A stretch of DNA of 64,000 nt, taken from JACPJP01 sp964650285 (lineage in GTDB: Archaea > Nanobdellota > Nanobdellia > Woesearchaeales > GW2011-AR4). The stretch spans positions 24,628 through 88,627 of the forward strand of contig CAZYSP010000001.1 of NCBI GenBank assembly GCA_964650285.1, given 5' to 3'. Below, piece by piece: positions 48,837 to 57,438 of the stretch. Within the stretch, counting starts at the first letter, position 1, and each line of letters starts with the position of its first letter. The position numbers were made by a program, and so were the translations under genes. The notes under the pieces are model-generated. The model saw nothing but the letters and a program-made list of their open reading frames with translations. It ran no database searches and was not told the origin of the DNA.

Positions 48837-48961
48837 ACGACGCAAAACCATTGATTATTGATTAATAATAATTTTTTAATGAATAATGAAATTTAAGTGG
48901 AAAATAAAATAATGAATTAACAAATAATTGTGAATGTCAAAATAAAAAATTTAATGGAAAA
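48837..48961 (+). repeat. Intergenic repeat element R1, copy C
   Basis: Begins ACGACGCAAAACC, then TTGATTATTGATTAATAAT, then from about 48900 GAAAATAAAATAATGAATTA, ACAAATAATTGTGAATGTCA and AAATAAAAAATTTAATGG. Ends at the eL18 ATG. Same order of blocks as copies A and B, with short substitutions. Confidence 0.7.
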
Positions 48962-49324
48962 ATGAAACGAACAGGTCCGACAAATCCATTGCTTAAGGAT
49001 TTAATTATGGAACTAAGAAAAAGAAGTAATGAGCAGTCTGTAAACTTATGGAAGAGAGTTGCTTTGGACCTGGAAAAGCCTACAAGGCAGAGAAGGGTTG
49101 TAAATTTATCAAAGATTAGCAGGTATACAAAGGAAAATGAAACAATAATTGTTCCTGGCAAAGTTTTGGGTTCTGGAATGTTGAATCATAAATTGACAAT
49201 AAGTGCTTACCAGGTTTCAGAGCAGGCAAAGGACAAGATAGAGAGGGCTGGTTCAGAAATAGTATCATTATTGGACATAAGTAAGGATAAACCTGATGGT
49301 AAAAAAATAAAGATAATTGGTTAA
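48962..49324 (+). CDS. rpl18e: Large ribosomal subunit protein eL18
   Basis: 120 residues, archaeal eL18 (uL15-like fold). Motifs: R-T-G-P-T-N-P near 3-9, L-W-K-R-V-A near 29, R-R-V-V-N-L-S-K-I near 44, V-P-G-K-V-L-G-S-G near 64 and K-I-K-I-I-G at the end. Absent from bacteria. R1 copy C is its immediate leader, in place of the close coupling usual in this operon. Confidence 0.95.
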   Translation: MKRTGPTNPLLKDLIMELRKRSNEQSVNLWKRVALDLEKPTRQRRVVNLSKISRYTKENETIIVPGKVLGSGMLNHKLTISAYQVSEQAKDKIERAGSEIVSLLDISKDKPDGKKIKIIG

Positions 49325-49449
49325 TCAATTAAGATAGTACAATAATAAAAATTCAATAACGACAAACAATAAAAGAACCAAACATTAAAAAGTAAACAAT
49401 AATTAAAATTAATAAATTTAAAAAAATAATAAAAATTGAAAAAATTAAA
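49325..49449 (+). other. A-rich spacer before uL13 gene
   Basis: A/T spacer opening with AGTACAATAATAAAAATTCA, the same start as the spacers at about 7071 and close to those at 3097 and 16888. A CAATAACGACAAACAA segment sits near 49365. No gene seen. Confidence 0.45.
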
Positions 49450-49869
49450 ATGATAATTGATGCAAACAATCTTGTATTGGGAAGATTAGGGGCTTATGCA
49501 GCAAAGAAAGCATTGCTAGGGGAAAAAATAGATATTGTTAATTGTGAAAGCTGCGTGGTTACAGGCAGGAGAGATAGAATTTTTGAGGATTATGATAAAT
49601 TTTTGAAGAAAGGAATACCAGCTAAAGGACCTTTTACTTACAGGATGCCTGACAGGTTTGTTAAAAGATCAATAAGGGGGATGTTGCCATACAAAAAAGA
49701 GAGAGGAAGAAAGGCTTTTAAAAGTATAATGTGTTACATTGGTATTCCTGAAAATTTGAAAAATCAGAAGTTTGATACCATAAAAAGTGCTAATATTGAG
49801 AAAGTACCAAATCTTAAATTTATAAGAGTTAAGGAGATATGTAAACATATTGGTGGTAAAGTAGAATGA
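49450..49869 (+). CDS. rpl13: Large ribosomal subunit protein uL13
   Basis: 139 residues, archaeal size. Seen: I-D-A-N-N-L-V-L-G-R-L-G-A-Y-A-A-K near 3-19, V-N-C-E-S near 33, G-P-F-T-Y-R near 59, R-S-I-R-G-M-L-P-Y-K-K-E-R-G-R near 72-86 and Y-I-G-I-P near 97. Initiates 50S assembly. The uS9 ATG overlaps its stop (ATGA). Confidence 0.96.
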   Translation: MIIDANNLVLGRLGAYAAKKALLGEKIDIVNCESCVVTGRRDRIFEDYDKFLKKGIPAKGPFTYRMPDRFVKRSIRGMLPYKKERGRKAFKSIMCYIGIPENLKNQKFDTIKSANIEKVPNLKFIRVKEICKHIGGKVE

Positions 49870-50267
49870 AAATTGTAACAGCTTCAGGAAAAAGAAAAAG
49901 GGCTATAGCAAGAGCCACGATAAAAGCTGGAAAAGGTATTGTTAAGATAAATAACCTGATTCTGGATTCTTATGAGCCTAAGCTTTCGAGGTTGAGGTTA
50001 AGAGAGCCATTAATCATTGCTGGAGACCTTATAAATAAGATAGATGTAAGTGTAAATGTTGTTGGCGGAGGAATTTCAAGCCAGGCAGATGCTTCAAGGT
50101 TAGCTATTGCAAAAGGTTTGGTAGAGTTTTCAAAAAGCGACAAGTTAAAGGAGCAATTTTTGAATTATGACAGAAATCTGCTTGTAGCGGATGTCAGGAG
50201 GAAAGAACCTGCAAAACCAAACAGGCATGGACAAGCTAGAGCTAAGAGGCAGAAGTCATATAGATAA
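49866..50267 (+). CDS. rps9: Small ribosomal subunit protein uS9
   Basis: 133 residues. Family runs: T-A-S-G-K-R-K-R-A-I-A-R-A near 5, G-G-G-I-S-S-Q-A-D-A-S-R-L-A-I near 67-81 and the C-terminal R-R-K-E-P-A-K-P-N-R-H-G-Q-A-R-A-K-R-Q-K, ending S-Y-R, the tail that contacts P-site tRNA. Complete. Confidence 0.97.
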   Translation: MKIVTASGKRKRAIARATIKAGKGIVKINNLILDSYEPKLSRLRLREPLIIAGDLINKIDVSVNVVGGGISSQADASRLAIAKGLVEFSKSDKLKEQFLNYDRNLLVADVRRKEPAKPNRHGQARAKRQKSYR

Positions 50268-50355
50268 AACTTATAAAATAAATATGAAGAAAGGTGCTGA
50301 GAAATTTACAAGTAAGTTTCTGGCACCTCTTCGTAAACTCAGAGGTGAAACAAAA

Positions 50356-50553
50356 ATGATTATACCAATAAGATGCTGGTCGTGCGGAAAGCCAATAGGG
50401 CATTTATGGGAGAGTTACTTAGAGAAACTTGAGAAAGGAGACGATAAGAAAAAGACTTTGGATGAATTAGGTCTGGAAAGATACTGCTGCAGGGCTATAT
50501 TTATGGGGCATGTGGACTTGGTGGATACAGTAGCCCAGTTCAAGAAGTTCTAA
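50356..50553 (+). CDS. rpoN: DNA-directed RNA polymerase subunit N
   Basis: 65 residues from ATG 50356, selected by GAGGTGA (50342-50348) just upstream; the longer open frame overlaps uS9 and is not family-like. Zinc site: C-W-S-C-G near 7-11 and C-C near 45-46 (R-Y-C-C-R). P-I-R-C-W-S-C-G-K-P-I and L-G-L-E-R-Y-C-C-R are hallmark runs. Ends the conserved operon; rpoK, often next, is missing here. Confidence 0.96.
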   Translation: MIIPIRCWSCGKPIGHLWESYLEKLEKGDDKKKTLDELGLERYCCRAIFMGHVDLVDTVAQFKKF

Positions 50554-50596
50554 ATAAACCATAAACAATTTAAATTAAGCCATATCTTTTTGTTCT

Positions 50597-53236
50597 ATGG
50601 TAGACCTGAATAAGATATCCAGGAAATGGCAGAAGAAGTGGCAAGAAAAGAAAATATTCGAAGTAAAGGAAGATCCTAAAAAGAAAAAATACTATGTTCT
50701 TGAGATGTATCCTTACCCTTCTGGCTCAGGATTGCATATGGGTCACGCAAGAAATTACTGCATTGGAGATTGTTATGCACGTTATAAGAGGATGCAGGGC
50801 TTTAATGTCCTTTACCCAATGGGCTATGACAGTTTTGGGTTACCAGCAGAGAATGCAGCAATAAAAGCAAAGTCGCATCCCAAGATTTTTACTGAAGATT
50901 CTATTAAGAATTTTATAAAGCAGCAGAAAGAATTGGGATTGAGTTATGACTGGTCCAGGATGATTGCTTCTCATACTCTAGAATATTATAAATGGGATCA
51001 GTGGATTTTCTTAAAGATATATGAAAAAGGGCTTGCTTATAAGAAAAAGGCAGCTGTCAATTGGTGCCCTAAGTGCAATACAGTTCTTGCTAATGAGCAG
51101 GTTCATGATGGAAAGTGCTGGAGGCATACAGAGCAGAATGTGACTGTAAAAGAACTTTCGCAATGGTTCTTTAAAATTACAAAGTATGGTGATGAGCTCT
51201 TGGAAGATATTGACAAGCTAAAAGGCTGGGCAGAAGATGTCAAAATAATGCAGAAGAACTGGATTGGCAAGAGCCATGGAACTAAAATCCATTTTAAGAT
51301 AGATGGAACTAATGATATAATTCCGATATTTACAACAAGAACAGACACTTTATTTGGAGTCACGTTTATGGTTTATGCTCCTGAGCATCCAAAAGTGATG
51401 GAACTTGTAAAAGGGACAAAATATGAAAATAATGTAAAGAAATTTGTCAGAAAGGTTGTCTTAGAAGATAAATTCACAAGAACAGCTGAAGACAGGGAAA
51501 AGGAAGGGATGTTCATTGGTAAATATGCGATTAATCCTGTAAATAATAAAAAGGTGCCTATATACATTGGAAATTTTGTTTTGTTGGAGTATGGCGCTGG
51601 CTGCGTTATGGCTGTTCCTGCCCATGACCAAAGGGATTTTGAATTTGCAAAAAAATACAACATTCCAATAAAGGTTGTTATAACTCCTCAAGACCATGAA
51701 TTAAAGCCTGAGAAGATGACAAGGGCTTACTTAGATAATGGTGTTATGGTGAATTCAGGAGAGTTTAATGGTATTGGCAACAGGGATGCTGTTGGTGAGA
51801 TTACCAATTTTTTGAGGAAAAATAGACTTGGCAAAAAAACCATACAATACAAGCTTAGAGACTGGCTTATTTCAAGGCAACGCTTTTGGGGCTGTCCAAT
51901 ACCAATAATCTATTGTGATAAATGTGGTGTTGTTCCTGTTTCTGAAAAAGATTTACCAGTAAAACTTCCAGAAAACTATAAATTCGCAATTGGAAAAGGA
52001 AATCCTTTAGAACATTGCAAGGAATTTGTAAATACTAAATGTCCAAAGTGTAACGGAAAGGCTAAGCGTGAGACAGATACCATGGATACTTTTGTTGACA
52101 GTTCATGGTATTTTTTAAGGTATTGTGATGCTAAAAACAACAAAGAAATTTTTGATAAAAAGAAGGCTGCTTACTGGATGCCAATTGACATGTACATTGG
52201 GGGGAAAGAGCATGCAACAATGCATTTGATTTATTTTAGATTCTTTACAAAATTTTTGAGAGATATTGGCTTATTGAAAATTGATGAACCAACCTTAAAT
52301 CTTTTCAACCAGGGAATGCTGCACAAAAATGGCGTAGTAATGAGCAAGAGCAAGGGAAATGTTGTTACACAGAATGAGATTGCTGAAAAATATGGCATAG
52401 ATACTGCAAGATTCTTTTTGCTGTTTGTGTCAGGGCCTGACAAGGATATGGAATGGGATGATAAAGCAATACTTGGGAGCTGCAGGTTCCTGGATAAGGT
52501 TTATGCTTTGGCTGAAAAAAAGGTTACAAGCGGTAAGGATGCAAAATCAGAAAGCAAGATGCACAAGACAATAAAGCTTGTCACAGAAAACATTGAAAAT
52601 TTCAGATTTAATACTGCTTTAGTGCATTTAATGGAGTTTGTAAACTATTTGAGCTCAAAGGATAAGGCAACTAAAAAGAGTTTAGAGGCAGCTGCACTTT
52701 TGTTAAATCCTTTTACACCTCATTTAAGTGAGGAGCTATGGGAGAAAGTTGGAAATAAGCAATTTGCAAGCATGCATAAATGGCCAAGCTATGATGAAAA
52801 GAAGATTGACAAAAAAATGGATGCAGAAGATGATTTAATACAAAATACAATATCTGATATAATAGCTGTTATGAGGCTTGCGAAGGTTGAAAAGCCAGTG
52901 AAAATAAGGCTATTTACAGCAGAAAAATGGAAATATAACTTTCTTAAAAAATTGAAAAAAGAAATGGGGGAAAAAAGAAATGTTGGTGAATTGATAAAGG
53001 CTGTAATGGATAGGGAGCATGGCAAAGAAATTTCTTCTTTAGTTCCGAAACTGGTTAAAGATCCGAAAAAGATTCCAGAAGTGGTAATAGAAAATGAGTT
53101 TGAAGTTTTAAAGGAAAATATAGAAGCAATTGAAAAGGAATTTAACTGCAAAGTTGAGGTAATAAAGGCAGAGCAATCACAAGAGGGAAAGGCTAAGCAG
53201 GCAATGCCTGGCAAGGTTGCTATTCTGGTTGAGTAG
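50597..53236 (+). CDS. leuS: Leucyl-tRNA synthetase, bacterial-looking type
   Basis: 879 residues. Class I motifs: S-G-L-H-M-G-H-A-R-N near 44 and V-M-S-K-S-K-G-N near 580. The P-Y-P-S-G-S-G-L-H, M-G-Y-D-S-F-G-L-P-A-E-N-A-A and Y-I-G-G-K-E-H-A-T-M-H-L segments look like bacterial LeuRS rather than archaeal (which is normally about 950 residues and differs here). CP1 editing domain near 220-400, with zinc-type Cys pairs (C-P-K-C near 159 and in 435-500). A C-terminal domain is present. A tRNA-Leu lies 1.8 kb upstream. Confidence 0.95.
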   Translation: MVDLNKISRKWQKKWQEKKIFEVKEDPKKKKYYVLEMYPYPSGSGLHMGHARNYCIGDCYARYKRMQGFNVLYPMGYDSFGLPAENAAIKAKSHPKIFTEDSIKNFIKQQKELGLSYDWSRMIASHTLEYYKWDQWIFLKIYEKGLAYKKKAAVNWCPKCNTVLANEQVHDGKCWRHTEQNVTVKELSQWFFKITKYGDELLEDIDKLKGWAEDVKIMQKNWIGKSHGTKIHFKIDGTNDIIPIFTTRTDTLFGVTFMVYAPEHPKVMELVKGTKYENNVKKFVRKVVLEDKFTRTAEDREKEGMFIGKYAINPVNNKKVPIYIGNFVLLEYGAGCVMAVPAHDQRDFEFAKKYNIPIKVVITPQDHELKPEKMTRAYLDNGVMVNSGEFNGIGNRDAVGEITNFLRKNRLGKKTIQYKLRDWLISRQRFWGCPIPIIYCDKCGVVPVSEKDLPVKLPENYKFAIGKGNPLEHCKEFVNTKCPKCNGKAKRETDTMDTFVDSSWYFLRYCDAKNNKEIFDKKKAAYWMPIDMYIGGKEHATMHLIYFRFFTKFLRDIGLLKIDEPTLNLFNQGMLHKNGVVMSKSKGNVVTQNEIAEKYGIDTARFFLLFVSGPDKDMEWDDKAILGSCRFLDKVYALAEKKVTSGKDAKSESKMHKTIKLVTENIENFRFNTALVHLMEFVNYLSSKDKATKKSLEAAALLLNPFTPHLSEELWEKVGNKQFASMHKWPSYDEKKIDKKMDAEDDLIQNTISDIIAVMRLAKVEKPVKIRLFTAEKWKYNFLKKLKKEMGEKRNVGELIKAVMDREHGKEISSLVPKLVKDPKKIPEVVIENEFEVLKENIEAIEKEFNCKVEVIKAEQSQEGKAKQAMPGKVAILVE

Positions 53237-53245
53237 TTGTTTAAA

Positions 53246-53587
53246 ATGAGATGGGTGCTAAGGTCTAAAATTCATAAGGCAACTGTAACCGAGGCTAATG
53301 TGGATTATATTGGAAGCATTACTATTGGTAAAGACCTTATAGAGAAAGCTGGTTTATGGCCCGGTGAGAAGGTTTTGGTGGTAAGCAATACAACTGGTGT
53401 CAGGCTGGAAACTTATGTGATAACTGGTGAAAAGGGCTCTGGAGTTATTTGTATGAATGGTGGTGCTGCTCATTTGATTAAGGTCGGGGAAGAGATTATT
53501 GTCTTGGGTTTTGAATTAACTGACAAGCCAATTAAGGCAAAAAATATGCTTGTTGATAGGAATAACAAATTTGTAAGGTTTCTATGA
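53246..53587 (+). CDS. panD: Aspartate 1-decarboxylase (pyruvoyl type)
   Basis: 113 residues from ATG 53246 (a TTG at 53237 adds three residues). Features: R-S-K-I-H-K-A-T-V-T near 6, the self-cleavage G-S in Y-I-G-S-I-T-I near 23 (pyruvoyl forms from Ser), T-Y-V-I-T-G-E-K-G-S-G-V-I near 54 and N-G-G-A-A-H near 70. Makes beta-alanine for pantothenate. This is the bacterial form; archaea usually use a PLP glutamate/aspartate decarboxylase. panE overlaps (ATGA). Confidence 0.92.
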   Translation: MRWVLRSKIHKATVTEANVDYIGSITIGKDLIEKAGLWPGEKVLVVSNTTGVRLETYVITGEKGSGVICMNGGAAHLIKVGEEIIVLGFELTDKPIKAKNMLVDRNNKFVRFL

Positions 53588-54462
53588 AAATCATTGTTCT
53601 TGGTGCGGGTGCAATTGGAAGCCTCTATGGGGCAAAATTGTCAAAGCTCTATGATGTTACATTAGTTGCCAGACAAAAGCATGCTGATGAGATAAATAAA
53701 AATGGATTAAAAATTACTGGATTGGAAAATAATACTTATAAGTTAAAGGCAATAACAAAAATTAAGAAAATTGAAGATAATACATTGGTATTGCTTACAA
53801 CAAAAGTGTATGACAGCAAGAAGGCTGTTTGGGGCATTAGAAATTTAATCAAGAAAGATACAATAATTTTATGCCTGCAAAATGGATTGTACAGCGAGAA
53901 TATTGTAAAAGAGGTTGTTGGGGATAAATGCCTTGTTTTGCGCGGAATCAGCAATATCGGAGCTGCTTTCTTGAAACCTGGAACCATTCAGTATAATACT
54001 ACTAGTTATACAGCTATTGAAAAAAGCATACTAAGTAAAGATTTAGTTAATGAACTTAAAAAATATGGATTAGATAGTTATGTTTCTGAAAACATAAAGC
54101 AGGATGAGTGGAAAAAATTAATAATAAATTGCTTGATTAATCCCATTTCTGCAATACTAAGAAAAAAAAATAATGCAATAGCCGATGAAAATCTTAATCC
54201 ACTAAAAAAAATGATTGCAGATGAGTGTTTGAAAGTAGCTGAAAGAGACGGAATAAAGTTTGACATTGACTTTGTCAAAATGGTAAATAAAATGATTAAA
54301 GATTCTAAAAATATATCTTCGATGCAACAGGACATTCTAAAAGGAAAAAAGACAGAAATTGACTATCTTAACGGAGCGGTTGTTGAGCTTGGCAGGAAGT
54401 ATAAGATTAAATGCCCGGTTAATGAGGGCTTGGTTATGATTATAAAGAGAATGGAAAAATAA
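53584..54462 (+). CDS. panE: 2-dehydropantoate 2-reductase
   Basis: 292 residues. Rossmann G-A-G-A-I-G-S-L-Y-G-A near 7-17, L-Q-N-G-L near 100, the catalytic K in W-K-K-L-I-I-N near 178 with N-C-L-I-N-P, and the C-terminal S-S-M-Q-Q-D-I-L-K-G-K-K-T-E-I-D-Y-L-N-G run near 240-260. Reduces ketopantoate to pantoate with NADPH. Coupled to panD, so pantothenate precursors are made from one operon. Confidence 0.94.
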   Translation: MKIIVLGAGAIGSLYGAKLSKLYDVTLVARQKHADEINKNGLKITGLENNTYKLKAITKIKKIEDNTLVLLTTKVYDSKKAVWGIRNLIKKDTIILCLQNGLYSENIVKEVVGDKCLVLRGISNIGAAFLKPGTIQYNTTSYTAIEKSILSKDLVNELKKYGLDSYVSENIKQDEWKKLIINCLINPISAILRKKNNAIADENLNPLKKMIADECLKVAERDGIKFDIDFVKMVNKMIKDSKNISSMQQDILKGKKTEIDYLNGAVVELGRKYKIKCPVNEGLVMIIKRMEK

Positions 54463-54495
54463 TAAAGCATATAAACAATATCAAATTCAGGACAG

Positions 54496-55311
54496 ATGAT
54501 GGCTATAAATAATGTTTTAGTAGTTTATGCAAATCCAAAGAATAATGTGGAAAAATCAACATTGGAATTAGTAAAAAGGATATTAAAAAAATATAAGATT
54601 AATTATAAGACTGAACATAGGAGTAAACTAAGTAAAAAGTTGTTTCGAAACAAGGACTTGGTAATAGCTGTTGGCGGGGACGGAACTTTCTTAAGGGCTT
54701 CTCACTTTATTTTTGATAAAACGCCTGTGCTGGGGGTTAATTCAGACCCTGTATACAAAGAAGGCTTTTTTATGGCAGCTGTGAAAAAAGATTTTGAGAT
54801 AAAATTCAAAAAAATATTAAGTGGCAATTATACAATAAAAAAACTCCAGAGGCTTGAGGCGTATATAAATAATAGGAAGGTTCCCGAGCTTGCGCTAAAT
54901 GAGTTTTATATAGCATCTGAGAAGCCATACCATACAGCAGTATATTTTCTTAGTGTAATAGGAAAAAGGGAGAGACAGAAGAGCAGCGGTGTTTTGGTTT
55001 CAACTGCAGCAGGCAGTAATGCATGGATAAAAAGTGCTGGTGGAAAAATTTTGCCTTTGTATTCTAATAAATTTGAATACCTGATAAGGGAACCATACTA
55101 TGGAAGGACCTGTGCAAAGTGTGATTTATTCAAAGGGGTCCTAAATAAGGATAAAAAGATAGAAATTGTATTTGAGGTTGGGAATGGCATTTTGATTGCA
55201 GATTCTATGAGTAAAGAGCATAAATTCAAAACCAAGAAGAAGGTCATGGTCAAAATGTCAAAAAAACCACTTTATTGCATCTCATTTAATGATAGCCCTT
55301 ATAAGATTTAA
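54496..55311 (+). CDS. nadK: NAD kinase-like protein
   Basis: 271 residues. ATP-NAD kinase motif G-G-D-G-T-F-L-R-A near 58-66, L-G-V-N-S-D near 82, the A-L-N-E-F-Y near 132 (N-E pair binding NAD) and S-T-A-A-G-S-N-A-W near 168, a variant of T-P-T-G-S-T-A-Y. NADP made here would be used by G6PDH, FolD and PanE. A second ATG one codon in (54499) is equally possible. Its end overlaps the PHP gene by 26 bases. Confidence 0.88.
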   Translation: MMAINNVLVVYANPKNNVEKSTLELVKRILKKYKINYKTEHRSKLSKKLFRNKDLVIAVGGDGTFLRASHFIFDKTPVLGVNSDPVYKEGFFMAAVKKDFEIKFKKILSGNYTIKKLQRLEAYINNRKVPELALNEFYIASEKPYHTAVYFLSVIGKRERQKSSGVLVSTAAGSNAWIKSAGGKILPLYSNKFEYLIREPYYGRTCAKCDLFKGVLNKDKKIEIVFEVGNGILIADSMSKEHKFKTKKKVMVKMSKKPLYCISFNDSPYKI

Positions 55312-55951
55312 ATCTGGAAAGTATCCTATTCCTTAAAAAGCTTAATACTCCTCCAAAAGGACCATAAAGAATTGTGCCTTTGTAGTCTGTTTTATTTTGT
55401 TTTATGGCTTTTCTTAAATTACCCTCAAAAACTGTATATGCTCTTCCTATTTCAAATTTGAAATGGGCGTCAGAACCTGCAATTCCAGGTATATTCAGTT
55501 TTTTTGCTACTCTTTGTGCTTTTTCGTTATTGCCTGGAAGCATTCTGGCATTAAAGCATTCTATAGCATCAATCTTATCCCTGATTTTCTCTAAAGGATA
55601 TCTGAACTTATGTTTCGGATTTATTGATATCCTGAAAGGGTGGGCAACAGCAATTAAACCACCTTGCGCTTTAATCTCATCAATAACAGAAAAAAAATCT
55701 CTTGACTTAATTTCTTTCTGCAGGTAGTAGGCAAGAACATCGCCATAGTTTGTTTTTACTTCGTCCCCTATGATAACCTCAAAATCCTTGTCCTTGTTTA
55801 ATTTTTTTACTTTGAGAGCTCCTTTTATGCTATTATGATCTGTAACTGCAATGCCATTCATCCCTTTCTTTTTTGCAATCTTGAGTAGTATTTCGGGCTT
55901 TAAGTTGCTGCAAGGGGAATAATGGGTATGATTATGCAAATCATATTTCAT
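55286..55951 (-). CDS. PHP-domain phosphoesterase
   Basis: 221 residues from ATG 55951, about 25 bases after a TATA-like TATTTAAA (55975-55983). Metal motifs: D-L-H-N-H-T near 4, A-V-T-D-H-N near 36, H-P-F-R near 105, and G-S-D-A-H near 160, the four histidine/aspartate groups of the PHP domain. The stand-alone form resembles predicted metal-dependent phosphoesterases (YciV/TrpH type); actual substrate unknown. Confidence 0.88.
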   Translation of the reverse strand: MKYDLHNHTHYSPCSNLKPEILLKIAKKKGMNGIAVTDHNSIKGALKVKKLNKDKDFEVIIGDEVKTNYGDVLAYYLQKEIKSRDFFSVIDEIKAQGGLIAVAHPFRISINPKHKFRYPLEKIRDKIDAIECFNARMLPGNNEKAQRVAKKLNIPGIAGSDAHFKFEIGRAYTVFEGNLRKAIKQNKTDYKGTILYGPFGGVLSFLRNRILSRFKSYKGYH

Positions 55952-55981
55952 TTTTTCTTGAACAAATGATAAAGTATTTAA

Positions 55982-56653
55982 ATGTTTTTTAGTTGTCATC
56001 TTATTATTGTTTTTATAAAATGGAGGCAAGAAACAATTTTTAATTCTTCTAACTCTATAACTTTTGCTAGAATTATTCTGGTTTTTATCATTGCATACTT
56101 GCTTTTGCTGGGGAATATTAATATTTATTTAATTTCATCAGTTTTAATTTTTATTCTCATAGTCTTAGACGGTGTTGACGGGTTTGTTGCGAGAAAATTA
56201 AACTCTGTTACAGAATTTGGCGAAGTGTTTGATATCGTTGGTGATAGGATAGTGGAAAATGTTTTATGGCTTACATTTGCATTTACGGGAGTGATACCTT
56301 TATGGATTCCTATTGTTGTACTTACCATGAGTTTTATAGCAGATGGTTTTAGAAGCTATGCCTTATCAAAAGGAAAAACTGCTTTTGGCAGGAAGTCAAT
56401 GATGAGGGGTGGAATAGGAATATTTTTTGTTTCTTCACGGTTTAGCAGAGCATTATATGGCATTGTAAAGACACTGGCTTTTATATTGCTTGCGCTTCAA
56501 TTGTATCTGACTGGAATCTCATATGTAGGTATTGAGATTTTTAAAGATGTTGCGTATTCATTAGTATCATTTACAGTCGCATTTTGTGTCGTAAGGGGAT
56601 TTTTTACAGTTTATGATGGTTTTAAGCTTTTTACTATCCATAGAAGTCAGTAA
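55982..56653 (+). CDS. CDP-alcohol phosphatidyltransferase family protein
   Basis: 223 residues from the first ATG, but that ATG lies upstream of a TATA box (56010-56020). GGAGG (56022-56026) sits 9 bases before an in-frame ATT at 56036, so the true start may be non-ATG, giving about 205 residues beginning near S-I-T-F-A-R-I. Catalytic motif D-G-F-V-A-R-x8-G-x3-D-x3-D is complete (about 63-85). Six hydrophobic helices. Moves an alcohol phosphate to CDP-lipid; which alcohol is not readable. Confidence 0.88.
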   Translation: MFFSCHLIIVFIKWRQETIFNSSNSITFARIILVFIIAYLLLLGNINIYLISSVLIFILIVLDGVDGFVARKLNSVTEFGEVFDIVGDRIVENVLWLTFAFTGVIPLWIPIVVLTMSFIADGFRSYALSKGKTAFGRKSMMRGGIGIFFVSSRFSRALYGIVKTLAFILLALQLYLTGISYVGIEIFKDVAYSLVSFTVAFCVVRGFFTVYDGFKLFTIHRSQ

Positions 56654-57273
56654 TTATAAGGCTTATTTGTGAGTTCTGATATAACCTTCATTAAATCATC
56701 TGTTAATTTTCTTAGTAGCTTGTTAGTTATATTTTTTTTGTAGTATTTGTTTATGTATATTAATTTGCCTATATTTAATTTTGCCCTTTTAAGTTTTGGT
56801 ATTAATTTATTTCCTGAGACTATCCCAAATGTTCCCATAACGCCTATAGGTAGAATTGGAACTCGAGCTTTAAGTGCTAACCTTACAACACCTGTTTTTC
56901 CCTTTCTTAGTTTTCCATCTAAGCTTCTTTGACCTTCTATAAAAATAGCTACTATTTTTCCTTTTTTTAATAAAGAGAGTAGTTCTTGAAATGCTTTTTC
57001 TTTTCCATCATCCAAGGGAATAGCTCCTGCCCAATCTTTTGCTATTTTATAGCCAAAGAAATCCCAGAAACGACCTTTATTTGCAAGAAAATGTACTTTT
57101 TTGTTTAACAATGGTGTTATTACTGCCAGTATAAGGAATGGGTCTAAATAGCTTTCATGGTTAGAGGTGATAATAAAAGGACCTTTTTTAGGAATGTTTT
57201 CTATGCCTTTTATTTCTTTTAAAAATAATCTCAGGATTGGCAAAACTGTTCTTTTGAAAATAGGATAAACCAA
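56647..57273 (-). CDS. plsC: 1-acylglycerol-3-phosphate acyltransferase (PlsC-like)
   Basis: 208 residues. TTG start at 57273 supported by GGTGG six bases upstream. N-H39-E-S-Y-L-D44 is the catalytic HX4D motif; P-F-I-I-T-S-N precedes it; E-G-Q-R-S near 113 stands for the usual E-G-T-R-S; P-I-L-P-I-G-V near 138. Transfers acyl chains to lysophosphatidate in bacteria. Archaeal membranes use ether-linked isoprenoids, so function here is uncertain. Located between two CDP-alcohol phosphotransferase genes. Confidence 0.9.
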   Translation of the reverse strand: MVYPIFKRTVLPILRLFLKEIKGIENIPKKGPFIITSNHESYLDPFLILAVITPLLNKKVHFLANKGRFWDFFGYKIAKDWAGAIPLDDGKEKAFQELLSLLKKGKIVAIFIEGQRSLDGKLRKGKTGVVRLALKARVPILPIGVMGTFGIVSGNKLIPKLKRAKLNIGKLIYINKYYKKNITNKLLRKLTDDLMKVISELTNKPYNY

Positions 57274-57438
57274 CGTAGACCACCAAATCCAAACTATGCA
57301 ATCAAATTGAATGGAAAGCTATGTGGGTATTATAAATTTTATGATTTTTAAGAACGTATCACATTTGATTAATAGTGTGGAAAGTTATATATATTAGCTA
57401 GATAATAATTTTGAAAATCATAAAAAATAGACTGAACC

